The notes under the pieces: model-generated
What the model was told of the DNA's origin: nothing
The model's database searches: none
What the model saw: the letters and a program-made list of their open reading frames with translations, nothing else
In this document: positions 24,867-33,373 of the stretch, one piece after another
Numbering within the stretch: the first letter of the stretch is position 1
Layout of the letters: every line of letters begins with the position of its first letter
Position numbers and translations under genes: made by a program
Assembly: GCA_016928955.1 (NCBI GenBank)
Contig: JAFGJV010000029.1
Span: forward strand, 39,912-103,911
Direction: 5' to 3'
Length of the DNA stretch: 64,000 bases
DNA from: Spirochaetales bacterium
GTDB taxonomy: Bacteria; Spirochaetota; Spirochaetia; Treponematales; UBA12059

Positions 24867-25007
24867 AGAGGCTCTTTTAAAAAGTCGGACGAGTTTTGAA
24901 AGAGCTACATAGTGAGACGTGATGTGCGTAGCGGTTGCGAAATATGCAAACAACCGCGAGCAATCGCAGAGCCAATTCCAAAAGTAACAGACTTTTAAAT
25001 TGGCTCT
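24867..25007 (+). repeat. structured dispersed repeat, copy 1 (hppA leader)
   Basis: About 140 nt with three hairpins: GCTCTTTTAAAA with TTTTGAAAGAGC (12 bp, 24871-24882 and 24894-24905), GCGGTTG with CAACCGC (24931-24937 and 24951-24957), and AGAGCCAATT with AATTGGCTCT (24968-24977 and 24998-25007). The first ~88 nt recur at 63913 with few changes. The ends are imperfect inverted copies of each other, as in a MITE. No open frame is present. Confidence 0.8.
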
Positions 25008-25115
25008 GGAGGCGCGTTACAAAACGTGGGGCCTGACCCGCCCATGTACACACGCTCTGGTCCGTCAGAGCCTCGGATCGTGGCGCCGCAGCCTGCCGAG
25101 CATCAAGGAGGAGCC

Positions 25116-27188
25116 ATGACAATGAGCTACGCGATCGCGGCGGCGGCCGCAGGAGCCATACTTGCCCTGTTGTACGCCGTGGTAAAAAGCGCCTGGATTT
25201 TCCGCCAGCGGGTTGAGTCGGAACCCCTGCGCCGCATAGCCGGATACATAGCGGAGGGCGCGCGCGCCTTCCTGGCCCGCGAATACGCCGTGCTGGTGCC
25301 CTTCGTCCTGGTGGCGGCCGCCTTCCTGGCCCTGGCCAACGCCGGCCCCCTGCGCCTGCAAGCCCTGTCCTTTGGCCTGGGTGCCCTGTGTTCGGCAGCG
25401 GCCGGCTTCTTTGGCATGCGAGTGGCCACCGCGGCAAACTCCCGCACGGCCGCCCGCGCCGCCGAAGGCGTGGGCCCGGCCCTGGGAGTGGCCTTTGCCG
25501 GCGGCTCGGTCATGGGCATGACCGTGGTCGGCCTTGCCCTGGCCGGCATGGCCCTGGTGTTGGCCGTTGGCGTTGGCCTGTTCGGTGACAGCCCGGCAGC
25601 CCTGAACGACACGGTGTTCCCCATCCTGTCAGGCTTCAGCCTGGGCGCGTCGACCATAGCCCTGTTCGCCCGCGTGGGCGGCGGCATATTCACCAAGGCG
25701 GCCGACGTGGGCGCGGACCTGGTGGGCAAGGTGGAGGCCGGCATCCCCGAGGACGACCCCCGCAACCCGGCGGTCATAGCGGACAACGTGGGCGACAACG
25801 TGGGCGACGTGGCGGGCATGGGCGCGGACCTCTTTGAGTCGTACGTTGGCTCTATCGTCGGCTGCGTGGTGCTCGGCGTGGCCATGGCCGTGCCTGCGGA
25901 CACCAGGCTCAGGCTGGCCGTCTTCCCGCTGGTCATGGCCGCCGTGGGCGTCATCGCATCGCTCCTGGGCACCCTGTTCGTAAGGACACGGCCCGGCCGT
26001 TCGCCCCAGCGCGCCCTGAACGCGGGGACCTTTGGCGCGGCGGGCCTGGCAGCCCTGGCCATGTATCCCACGGCCCTCCTGGTCATGGGCGACGCCACCT
26101 ACGAGGCGGGACGCGGAGCCCTCAGCATAGCCCTGTCCAGCGCGTTCGGCCTGGTGGCCGGCACGGCCATAGGCATCCTGACCGAATTCTTCACGGGCAC
26201 GTCCACGCCGCCCGTGCGCAAGATAGCCCGGGCCTGCGACACGGGCCCGGCCACCACCATCATCACCGGCATGGGCGTGGGCATGATGTCCACCCTGCCG
26301 CCCATTTTGGTGATCAGCGCGGCCATCCTGGGCGCCTACGGCCTTGGCGGCCTATACGGCATAGGCGTGGCCGCCCTTGGCATGCTCCTGACCCTGGGCA
26401 TAGAGCTGTCCGTAGACGCGTACGGCCCCATAGCCGACAACGCCGGCGGCCTGGCCGTCATGTCCGCCATGCCACCCGAGGTGAGGGAGGTGACGGACAG
26501 CCTGGACGCGGTGGGCAATACCACGGCTGCCATCGGCAAGGGCTTTGCCATAGGCTCGGCCGCACTTACATCCATCATCCTGTTCACGGCCTTTGCCCAG
26601 GCGGCGACCGGGGGCCAGGGCCTGTCCCTGGCCGTTACCGACCCGCCGGTGCTCGTGGGCCTGCTCTTGGGCGGCATGGTGCCCTTCCTGTTCTCCGCCC
26701 TGGCCATGGACGCCATCGGCGTGTCGGCCTTTGCCATGATAGAGGAAGTGCGCAGGCAGTTCCGCGAACGCCCGGGCATACTCATGGAAACCGAGACCCC
26801 GGACTACCGCGCCTGCGTGGACATATCGACCAAGTCAGCCCTCCGAAAAATGCTCCTGCCGGGGGCTATAGCCGCGGTGACGCCAGTCCTGGTAGGCTTC
26901 CTGGGCGGCATCCAGATGCTGGCCGGCCTCTTGGCGGGCGTGACGGTCACCGGCGTCCTCCTGGCCATCTTCATGTCCAACACGGGCGGCGCCTGGGACA
27001 ACGCCAAAAAGATGATAGAAGGGCGCGTGGCCGGCAAGGGCTCGGACGCGCACAAGGCAGCGGTGGTGGGCGACACGGTCGGCGATCCGTTCAAGGACAC
27101 CGCCGGGCCGGCCATCAATATTTTGATCAAGCTGATGGCGATCATCTCCCTGGTGATCGCCCCGATGCTGAAATCCTACTGGGGGTAA
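25116..27188 (+). CDS. hppA: membrane-bound cation-pumping pyrophosphatase
   Basis: A 690-residue integral membrane protein with about 16 helices. It hydrolyses PPi and pumps H+ or Na+ out of the cytoplasm. The catalytic signature [19 protein letters not shown] is present, followed by DNVGDNVGD, with the other substrate loops [12 protein letters not shown] and [13 protein letters not shown]. The GNTTAA motif has Ala where K+-independent enzymes have Lys, so the pump should be K+-dependent. AAGGAGG precedes ATG 25116; the open frame upstream lacks support. The long leader contains the dispersed repeat. Confidence 0.96.
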   Translation: MTMSYAIAAAAAGAILALLYAVVKSAWIFRQRVESEPLRRIAGYIAEGARAFLAREYAVLVPFVLVAAAFLALANAGPLRLQALSFGLGALCSAAAGFFGMRVATAANSRTAARAAEGVGPALGVAFAGGSVMGMTVVGLALAGMALVLAVGVGLFGDSPAALNDTVFPILSGFSLGASTIALFARVGGGIFTKAADVGADLVGKVEAGIPEDDPRNPAVIADNVGDNVGDVAGMGADLFESYVGSIVGCVVLGVAMAVPADTRLRLAVFPLVMAAVGVIASLLGTLFVRTRPGRSPQRALNAGTFGAAGLAALAMYPTALLVMGDATYEAGRGALSIALSSAFGLVAGTAIGILTEFFTGTSTPPVRKIARACDTGPATTIITGMGVGMMSTLPPILVISAAILGAYGLGGLYGIGVAALGMLLTLGIELSVDAYGPIADNAGGLAVMSAMPPEVREVTDSLDAVGNTTAAIGKGFAIGSAALTSIILFTAFAQAATGGQGLSLAVTDPPVLVGLLLGGMVPFLFSALAMDAIGVSAFAMIEEVRRQFRERPGILMETETPDYRACVDISTKSALRKMLLPGAIAAVTPVLVGFLGGIQMLAGLLAGVTVTGVLLAIFMSNTGGAWDNAKKMIEGRVAGKGSDAHKAAVVGDTVGDPFKDTAGPAINILIKLMAIISLVIAPMLKSYWG

Positions 27189-27192
27189 CGCG

Positions 27193-27975
27193 ATGAACGA
27201 CACGCACCTGTACATGGTGGTCCACCCGAACCACTCGCTCATAGCCAGCCAGCTCGAGCCCGAGCCCTTTGCCAAGCACTACACGCAGGGATCGACGCGG
27301 TACTTCGAGGGTCGCCTGATCTTCGTGGAGCTGGACCCGGCCTTCCGCCATCCGTACTTCCATATAGACCACGCGTACGAGGAGCTCAAGCCGCACGAGG
27401 ACGGCCGGCCTAAGGCGACCAAATTCATTTCCAGCTACCGCACCCTGGAGCACGTGGACTTTGCCGCCCTTGGCGACCTGTACTACTGCAATTCCCTGGG
27501 CGACTTCGTGCGGCTCAAGGCCGCCGACTACGACCCCAAGATGCGCGGCGACGAGATGCGCATCATCCTGGAAATCAACCCCGTCAAGATGATGGTGCTG
27601 ACCAAGTACAACTTCCTGGAGTACGCCAGCTACATCACCGACCCGGCCATGCCCAAGGGCGCGCCGCGCATGTTCTACGCCCAGCTGGAATTCAACGTGG
27701 ACGAGTTCCTGAAGGAATTCCAGGAAAACCCCTTCATACGCTGCTTTGTGCCCGGCATCCACCCGGCGCGCCTGCGCGAGGCCATCTTGGAGGTGCGCTC
27801 CAAGCCCGGCAAGAACGTCAAGGGCCTGTCCCTGGACTGCCCCGTGGACAGGATATCGTACAAGTTCCTCAGGCACGGTTTCATGTTCGCGTCGCACAAG
27901 GAAACCAAGTTCTACCCGCTCTTGCCGGTGGAGGACGTCGAGAAGGATTTCTACAAATTCTGGAAGAACATGTAG
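27193..27975 (+). CDS. conserved hypothetical protein downstream of hppA
   Basis: A 260-residue soluble protein (MNDTHLYMVVHPNHSLIASQL...), rich in Phe, Tyr and Pro, without signal peptide or membrane segments. No family is recognised. It starts four bases after the hppA stop and ends at a strong terminator, so it is co-transcribed with the pyrophosphatase. Two conserved-looking stretches are VVHPNHSLIASQLEPEPFAKHY and CPVDRISYKFLRHGFMF. Function unknown. Confidence 0.75.
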   Translation: MNDTHLYMVVHPNHSLIASQLEPEPFAKHYTQGSTRYFEGRLIFVELDPAFRHPYFHIDHAYEELKPHEDGRPKATKFISSYRTLEHVDFAALGDLYYCNSLGDFVRLKAADYDPKMRGDEMRIILEINPVKMMVLTKYNFLEYASYITDPAMPKGAPRMFYAQLEFNVDEFLKEFQENPFIRCFVPGIHPARLREAILEVRSKPGKNVKGLSLDCPVDRISYKFLRHGFMFASHKETKFYPLLPVEDVEKDFYKFWKNM

Positions 27976-28004
27976 GAAGGCGACGCTCTGAGGCACGGAC
28001 GACG

Positions 28005-28030
28005 ACGGGGCCCGAACGGGCCCCGTTTTT
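28005..28030 (+). terminator. terminator of the hppA operon
   Basis: ACGGGGCCC-GAAC-GGGCCCCGT stem-loop (28005-28026) with a GNRA-like loop, followed by T residues to 28030. Confidence 0.92.
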
Positions 28031-28052
28031 CATCGGGCGGATCCCTGACTGC

Positions 28053-29090
28053 CTACCAGCGGTTGTACACGTCCTCGGCAAAGCCCAGGAAGTCGCGCAC
28101 TTCCAGCGCCCGCCCGTCGTCCAGGACGGCCCGGCCCGAGTACAGGCCGAATACCTGGTGCTGGGTCGAGCGTATCACGCCCAGATTCATGTCCGAGTGC
28201 CTGTCCACCAGGGGCCTGAAGTCCATCTCAAAGCGCCCGTCCGAGCTGGAAAAGCGCCAGGGGGCGGTATAGTCGCCCGGCGGAATGTGGAAGGTCACGT
28301 CCTCCAGCTTGTGAACCACGCCATCGTACATTAGGGCGTTCTCGCTTGCGGGCGAGCGGTCGGAGAAACCGTAGCCGAGGTTGAAACCAAAGCGCTTGCC
28401 GTCCGCCAGGCCGGACGCCGAGCCCCAGTACCAGCGGTTGCGGTAGGTCCAGCGCCCGCGCCCCCAGTCCAGCACCCCAAAGTCGCTCATTGGATCAAAA
28501 GCGTACGAGCGTCCGCCCAGGGTACAGCCGCCAGAGGCGGGCAGGCAGTTGACCTTGGTGTTGCAGTAGAAGGAGCGCCGGTCCTCTGCCCAGGACGTGA
28601 CTATGTTCATGCTCTCGAGCCCGGCCGCCTGCTCCAGCTCCACCCTGCCAGCCAGCCCCCGTCCGCCATCCGGGGCGGGAAAGTCGGGCGCATCGAACTC
28701 CACCACCCGCGTACCGCCTCCCGCCCTGAAGCCCAGGCTGAGTTTTTTGCCAAGCACACTCGCCGCGCCCTCAAAAGGCGCAGGTGGTAGGCCTGTGCGC
28801 CCCAGGGGCAGTATGGCCAGGCTGTCCACCTGGGTGGCCGTGCGGCGCTCGAGGTCCAGAAAGCACAGCGCGCACAGGCCGGCGTAGCCAAGGTCGCTCA
28901 TGGTCAGCGTGACGCCAAACCCCTTGTCGGCAGACAGGATTGCGTAATAGTCCCACTCCTTGATCCGCAAGGGGCCGCCGCGCACGCGAAAGCGGTCATA
29001 GCGCCAGTAGGGTCGCCTGGCCCAGCCCTCTTCCACCGGGACGCCGTTGCCGTCCAGAAGATCCACAGAAGCGCGCAGTTCGTGTTGCAT
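28053..29090 (-). CDS. DUF2804 family protein
   Basis: A 345-residue protein matching the DUF2804 family in length and in motifs (KEWDYYAILS, DWGRGRWTYRNRWYWGSA, GFNLGYGFSDRSPASENA, LMYDGVVHKLEDV). The fold is thought to be all-beta and related to AttH/lipocalin-like proteins; no biochemical role is established. The start at MQHELRAS is chosen for the GGAGGC upstream. It is divergently arranged with the VF530-like gene. Confidence 0.85.
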   Translation of the reverse strand: MQHELRASVDLLDGNGVPVEEGWARRPYWRYDRFRVRGGPLRIKEWDYYAILSADKGFGVTLTMSDLGYAGLCALCFLDLERRTATQVDSLAILPLGRTGLPPAPFEGAASVLGKKLSLGFRAGGGTRVVEFDAPDFPAPDGGRGLAGRVELEQAAGLESMNIVTSWAEDRRSFYCNTKVNCLPASGGCTLGGRSYAFDPMSDFGVLDWGRGRWTYRNRWYWGSASGLADGKRFGFNLGYGFSDRSPASENALMYDGVVHKLEDVTFHIPPGDYTAPWRFSSSDGRFEMDFRPLVDRHSDMNLGVIRSTQHQVFGLYSGRAVLDDGRALEVRDFLGFAEDVYNRW

Positions 29091-29168
29091 GGCCTGCCTC
29101 CCGGCTCGTGGTATATAGTATACCCGGGTCCAAGGATCGCGCCACCGCGACGGGCCCGGAGGAACACG

Positions 29169-29435
29169 GTGCCGGATAACGCGTCCAAGGATCCCCTGCA
29201 CGGGATCACCCTGCAGATGATGGTCGAGCGCTTGCAGCAACGTCTGGGCTGGCAGGGCCTGGCGGCCAAGATCCGCGTCAAATGCTTCAGCGTAGACCCC
29301 AGCGTCAAGTCCAGCCTGGTATTCCTCAGGCGCACCCCCTGGGCGCGCGACAAGCTGGAGCGCCTGTACCTGTGGACCTTCCACCGCGTGCGCCGGCCTC
29401 CGGCCGCCCGGCCAGACGACCAGCCGCCGGGCTGA
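29169..29435 (+). CDS. VF530-like small protein (DUF2132)
   Basis: An 88-residue protein matching the VF530 family over nearly its whole length (DPLHGITLQMMVERL, RVKCFSVDPSVKSSLVFL, RRTPWARDKLERLYL). Members are small folded proteins suggested to bind DNA. GTG 29169 is the start because GGAGGA lies just upstream and the family N-terminus begins here. The Pro/Arg-rich C-terminal tail (~70-88) is extra. Confidence 0.88.
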   Translation: MPDNASKDPLHGITLQMMVERLQQRLGWQGLAAKIRVKCFSVDPSVKSSLVFLRRTPWARDKLERLYLWTFHRVRRPPAARPDDQPPG

Positions 29436-29448
29436 CAGCCCTTCCTGC

Positions 29449-30636
29449 TCAGCTCAGGGCCGACTCGGCGTCCGCCGTGAACCTGTCCAGGGACGCCTGG
29501 TCGGGAAAGGCAGCCTGGAACAGGGACGGCCCGCCGCCGCCCTTGCCGCCACGGGCCAGGCAGAGGGGCTTGAGCGCCGCGCCGATATCACGCGATCCAT
29601 CAGGGCCCGCGGCCACGCACTTGGGCTCGGCGTCAGAGCGTACGAGCGCCACGCGGCCGGCCGATGCCAGGGCCTTGGCCAGTCGCTTGGCTCCCGCGAC
29701 ATCCTGGGCCCGCGCGCTGAGGAGGCCTAGCTCCGGCGCGGCGGCAGCCAAGCGGGCGGCCTCCGCCGCAGATGCCGCGTCCAGGGCCTGCCTGAGCTTC
29801 AGTTCCATCTCCCTGGCCTTGTCGCTCAGGGTAGCCACCGCGGCCGCGTGGTCGCCCTCAGCCACGCCCAGGACAGCGGCCGCCTTGCGGGCGCCGTCCG
29901 CCAGGGCTCGGTAGTCGGCAAAGGCCCGGCCCCCCGCCACAAAGTATACGCGCGTCATGCCCTTGTATTTTTCCGCCCGCAGGATGCGGAACAGGCCTAT
30001 GCGGCCCGCGCTGGCCAGGTGGGTGCCGGCGCAGGGCGTGTAGTCTATGCCGTCGATTTCCAATATCCGTATGACGGCCTCTCCCTCCGGAGGCTTGCGG
30101 CGGAGCGGGAACGACGCGGGGTCCTCCGGCGGGCAGACATGGGTGACAATGGGGTAGTCTTCACGTATGACGTCCAGCACGGCGTCTTCCACGGCATCGG
30201 CGTCCGCCCGGTCCATGGCAGGCAGGTCCACGTCTATGGACGAGTACTGCTCGCCCAGGTGAAAGGATGTGGTCGGGCCGCCCAGGAGGCGGAGCACGGT
30301 GGCCGACAGGAGATGCTGGGCCGTGTGCTGTTCGGAATGGTCGCGCCGCCTGGCCCGGTCCAGGACGCAGGTTGCCGTTTGGCCGGGCTCCAGGGCTGAG
30401 CGCGCCTCGGCCGTGTCCGCGACCACGTGGACGATATCGTCGCCTTCATAGCCCACAAAGCGCAGGGGCAGGCCAGCCAGCGTGCCCAGGTCGCAGGGCT
30501 GGCCGCCGCCCTCGGGATAGAAGGGGCTGCGGTCCAGGATGACGCCAAGGCCGCCTGTCACGGGCCGGAGGCCGAGCACGCGGGCCGCGCACGAGTCTGT
30601 GGATGGTTCGTCGTAAAAGAGGGGCTTGGTATTCAT
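29449..30636 (-). CDS. alaX: AlaX-type trans-editing alanyl-tRNA hydrolase
   Basis: A 395-residue stand-alone relative of the AlaRS editing domain, which hydrolyses Ser-tRNA(Ala) or Gly-tRNA(Ala). An N-terminal beta-barrel has FYPEGGGQPCD. Zinc ligands are HTAQH (H104, H108) and CAGTHLAS. The C-terminal half contains a coiled coil and a DHHA1-like domain ending in a GGKGGGG loop. The length matches the AlaX-L class. A -10 box ends six bases before the ATG, suggesting a leaderless mRNA. Confidence 0.93.
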   Translation of the reverse strand: MNTKPLFYDEPSTDSCAARVLGLRPVTGGLGVILDRSPFYPEGGGQPCDLGTLAGLPLRFVGYEGDDIVHVVADTAEARSALEPGQTATCVLDRARRRDHSEQHTAQHLLSATVLRLLGGPTTSFHLGEQYSSIDVDLPAMDRADADAVEDAVLDVIREDYPIVTHVCPPEDPASFPLRRKPPEGEAVIRILEIDGIDYTPCAGTHLASAGRIGLFRILRAEKYKGMTRVYFVAGGRAFADYRALADGARKAAAVLGVAEGDHAAAVATLSDKAREMELKLRQALDAASAAEAARLAAAAPELGLLSARAQDVAGAKRLAKALASAGRVALVRSDAEPKCVAAGPDGSRDIGAALKPLCLARGGKGGGGPSLFQAAFPDQASLDRFTADAESALS

Positions 30637-30642
30637 GCGTCC

Positions 30643-30671
30643 AGACTAGCACGGTCCGGGCGACTCGTCAC
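30643..30671 (-). promoter_or_regulatory. leaderless promoter of alaX
   Basis: GTGACG (30666-30671), 17-bp spacer, extended -10 TGC-TAGTCT (hexamer 30643-30648), six bases, ATG 30636. Confidence 0.55.
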
Positions 30672-30683
30672 GCGCTGGCGGCC

Positions 30684-31451
30684 TCAGTCGTAGCGCTTGG
30701 CCACGCTGTCCAGCACCCTGTCGCGGTCCAGCATCACAAAGAAGTCCGTGGTGCCGAACTCCCTGTCGGCCGCGGGCTGGCCCGACACCTTGGAGCCCAT
30801 GCGCACGTAGCCTTTGATCAGCACGGGCAACTTGCGTGCGGCGTCCCGTGGGTCGGCCAGCTGGCGATCCTGGTCAAAGCCGTCCATGCTGAACGCCGGG
30901 CGCGGCCTGACCGTCAGCTCGGGCGGGGTCAGGGCGCCCTTGTCCCTGAGGTAGGCGTGCAGGTCTGACGCCAGGTCCGGATCCAGGCCGGGCACCGAGC
31001 CGCAGCCTATGAGGTAGCGACTGCCGTGCGCCAGCATGTAGCGGGATATGCCCACCCACAGGAGCCGGAGCGCCTGGCCGCCCCGGTAGTCCCGGTGGAC
31101 GCAGCTCCGGCCCAGCTCCACGGCCCGGGGCAGGACGCCGCCCAGGCAGTCCAGCTCGAACTCCGTTTCCGAGTAGAACCCGCCGTGGCTTGCGGCCACG
31201 TCGCCGCGGATCAGGCGGTAGGTCCCAACCACTGCCCCGTCCCGCTCGTGGTCCACCACGATCAGATGGTCGCAGTAGTCGTCGTACGCGTCCCTGTCTC
31301 TGCCGCTGTCCCTGCTGGCCGGAAGGCCTTCCGCAAGCTCGAGGTTGAACACCTCGTAGCGCAGGGCCAGGGCCCCGTCTATGTCCTTGGCGCTCCGCGC
31401 GATTTTTGCCTCAAGGGAGCCCGAGCGGGCGTTGATGCCGTCCGTGTCCAT
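30684..31451 (-). CDS. OlsB-like N-acyltransferase (GNAT fold)
   Basis: A 255-residue member of the hemolysin/ornithine-acyltransferase group (PF13444 type). Recognisable parts are IDGALALRYEVFNLE, VVGTYRLIRGD, ELDCLGGVLPRAVELGRSCV and IGCGSVPGLDPDLASDLHAYL. Members transfer acyl chains from acyl-ACP to amino acids, making lyso-ornithine-type lipids. The start at MDTDG is supported by GGGAGAG. No OlsA partner is adjacent, so the amino-acid substrate is open. Confidence 0.82.
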   Translation of the reverse strand: MDTDGINARSGSLEAKIARSAKDIDGALALRYEVFNLELAEGLPASRDSGRDRDAYDDYCDHLIVVDHERDGAVVGTYRLIRGDVAASHGGFYSETEFELDCLGGVLPRAVELGRSCVHRDYRGGQALRLLWVGISRYMLAHGSRYLIGCGSVPGLDPDLASDLHAYLRDKGALTPPELTVRPRPAFSMDGFDQDRQLADPRDAARKLPVLIKGYVRMGSKVSGQPAADREFGTTDFFVMLDRDRVLDSVAKRYD

Positions 31452-31476
31452 GGTGCGCTCTCCCGTGTCCCGCGGC

Positions 31477-32847
31477 TCAGCGCAAGCCGGGGAAATGCCG
31501 TTCCAGGTATACCACCCGGTCCGCCGACTCCCGCCAGCGGCGGCTGCGCGGATACTCGTCGCGCACCCGTTTGTAGTATGCGTAGGATTTCTTGATGTCG
31601 CGGAACGGCGTGTCCTGCTCGTAGGCCAGGCCGTACAGGTAGTACAGCTCGTCCGAACCCGAGGAGAACAGGTCCACGTAGCGGTCCAGGGCGGCAAGGG
31701 CCTGGTTAACCCTGCCCGCTCCCAGCTCGGAAGCGGCAAAATCCAGGATAGCCTTGGGATCGGCCAGGGACAAGAGATAGGCCTGGCGCTCGGCCGCTGC
31801 CTGCTGGCTGGCGGCAAGCGCGGATAGCGCGGCCTGCTGTCCCGTTGCCGCCGGCGACGCTGTATCAACGGCAGCCGGGCTAGCGGCAAGCGCAGAGGCA
31901 GGGGACGACGCCTGGTCACCCGTGGCCGGGCTCGTGGTCCCAGCTGGAACGGCGGTGGCGCCGGCCGCGCTTCCGGTGCCCGGATCCACGTTCCCTGTGG
32001 CCGTGCTGGCAGCGCCTGGCGCCTGGGCTCCCGCCGCGGAAGCCCGGCCTTCTTCGAAAGCGGGAGCGTCGCGCACGGTCACCTGGACCAGGCTGGTCTG
32101 CCGCTCGCCGCTGACGGGATCCTGGCGCTGGAAGCGTATGACGTAGGTACCGCTGTCCTCGGGATACAAGGTGAATATGGAGAAAGAGCCATCATAGCGG
32201 CGAGCCCGGTACTCAAGCCCGGTTTTGCCGTCCTCGTCGCCCAGATAGGTCCAGCCGGCCCCAGCAAAACTCAGGTCAAAGCCCTGGTCGCGGTAGGCGT
32301 CCAGGCTTGAGCTGATGGACTGGGGAGCCTGAGCCGCCGCCGCCTGGGCCTGGGCCGACGCCAGGGGCGTGGCGTACGCGGAAGGCTGGCTTGCCGACGG
32401 CTCGGCGGCCGAAGGGGCCGTGGCCTTGGGAGCGGGCTTTGCCGTGGCTGTGGGCTGGGCGGCTGGGGAGGCTGAGGTAGCCGTGGTGGCCGGCGCCGTG
32501 GGCGCGGCCGCCTTTGGCTGGACGGCTGGGCCGGCCGGGGAAGCCGGTGCCGGAGTGGCGGCTGGCACCGCGGCGTCCGGAAGGCTTGGGTCGGTCGCGG
32601 CCAGGGCGTCCGAGCTGGGAGCGTCGCCCGCCAGGGCTCGCGGGCCTGATGCGGCGGAAGGCGGAAGGGCCTCCGCGAGCGCCTGCGGGACCTGCGCACC
32701 TGCTTGGGGCGCCTCCAGGTAGAAGGAGCTGGCCACGGGTTGGTCGGCGCCGGCTGCCGGATCGGGGTCCGACACACAGGCGGCCATGGCGAGTACCAGG
32801 GAAACAATCGTTATGCGCTCAATCCACCGCGTTGAAAATGGCTTCAA
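31477..32847 (-). CDS. lipoprotein with Ala/Pro-rich linker and C-terminal TPR-like region
   Basis: A 456-residue protein. The signal peptide ends in a lipobox (LAMAA-C24). A long Ala/Pro/Thr/Ser-rich low-complexity region (~35-170) follows, then a beta domain (~175-260; SFAGAGWTYLGDEDG, GTYVIRFQRQDPVSGE), another low-complexity linker, and a helical C-terminus (~360-456) resembling TPR units of BamD/YbgF-type (YLLSLADPKAILDFAASELGAG, KSYAYYKRVRDEYPRS). It is likely a periplasmic or envelope scaffold protein. Its start overlaps the preceding membrane protein gene by 29 bases. Genes on its upstream side lead back to smc. Confidence 0.75.
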   Translation of the reverse strand: MKPFSTRWIERITIVSLVLAMAACVSDPDPAAGADQPVASSFYLEAPQAGAQVPQALAEALPPSAASGPRALAGDAPSSDALAATDPSLPDAAVPAATPAPASPAGPAVQPKAAAPTAPATTATSASPAAQPTATAKPAPKATAPSAAEPSASQPSAYATPLASAQAQAAAAQAPQSISSSLDAYRDQGFDLSFAGAGWTYLGDEDGKTGLEYRARRYDGSFSIFTLYPEDSGTYVIRFQRQDPVSGERQTSLVQVTVRDAPAFEEGRASAAGAQAPGAASTATGNVDPGTGSAAGATAVPAGTTSPATGDQASSPASALAASPAAVDTASPAATGQQAALSALAASQQAAAERQAYLLSLADPKAILDFAASELGAGRVNQALAALDRYVDLFSSGSDELYYLYGLAYEQDTPFRDIKKSYAYYKRVRDEYPRSRRWRESADRVVYLERHFPGLR

Positions 32848-33373
32848 GCTCGGCCTTCCTACGTTCTATTATCGGAGCGAGGTCCAGGCCCTCAAAGGCT
32901 GGCAGCTGGGCTTCTACGTCCGCGTCAGTATACAGCCGCTTGGGTTCCCGCGCCAGCGGGAAGGGCAATTCCCCCGGTTCAGGGCCGGGAACGACCAGCA
33001 GGCGGTACAGCGCCGGCCCTCCGGACGGAAAATCGTACGGGAGCGCGGCGGCCGGCGTGGGCGCTGCTTGTTCCGGCCTGCCCCTGGCCAGTATGACGAC
33101 CAGGCCCAGGATGACCACGGCGGCCATACCAGCCGCGGCCAAACGCAGACTGCGCGCGCGCGCCTTGCCGTCGAATGTATCAGGGGCGTCGGCCGGGGCC
33201 GCCTGGCCCTGCCCGTCTGCCCGGGAGCGGCCAACGCCTGGCTTGATGGCGCCAGACAGCGGCCTGACCAGGGCAGCCGCCTTCCGCGCCAGGGTACGGG
33301 CGGCCGTCCAGAGGGCTGCCGGCAGTTTTGCCACTCCGGCGGCAAACCCGGCGAGCCAGGCCGGAGCTTTCAT
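32819..33373 (-). CDS. single-pass membrane protein between smc and the lipoprotein
   Basis: A 184-residue protein with a basic N-terminal part, one clear membrane helix (~78-95, LRLAAAGMAAVVILGLVVIL) and a C-terminal extracytoplasmic tail. The start overlaps the smc stop by four bases. No family is recognised. The tight coupling smc / this gene / lipoprotein suggests a conserved gene order, but a link to chromosome segregation is only inference. Confidence 0.7.
   Translation of the reverse strand: MKAPAWLAGFAAGVAKLPAALWTAARTLARKAAALVRPLSGAIKPGVGRSRADGQGQAAPADAPDTFDGKARARSLRLAAAGMAAVVILGLVVILARGRPEQAAPTPAAALPYDFPSGGPALYRLLVVPGPEPGELPFPLAREPKRLYTDADVEAQLPAFEGLDLAPIIERRKAELEAIFNAVD

Noticed and set aside
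25127..26098. Long antisense frame opposite hppA
   Set aside because: Ala/Thr/Arg-rich shadow of a highly conserved gene; no independent signal.
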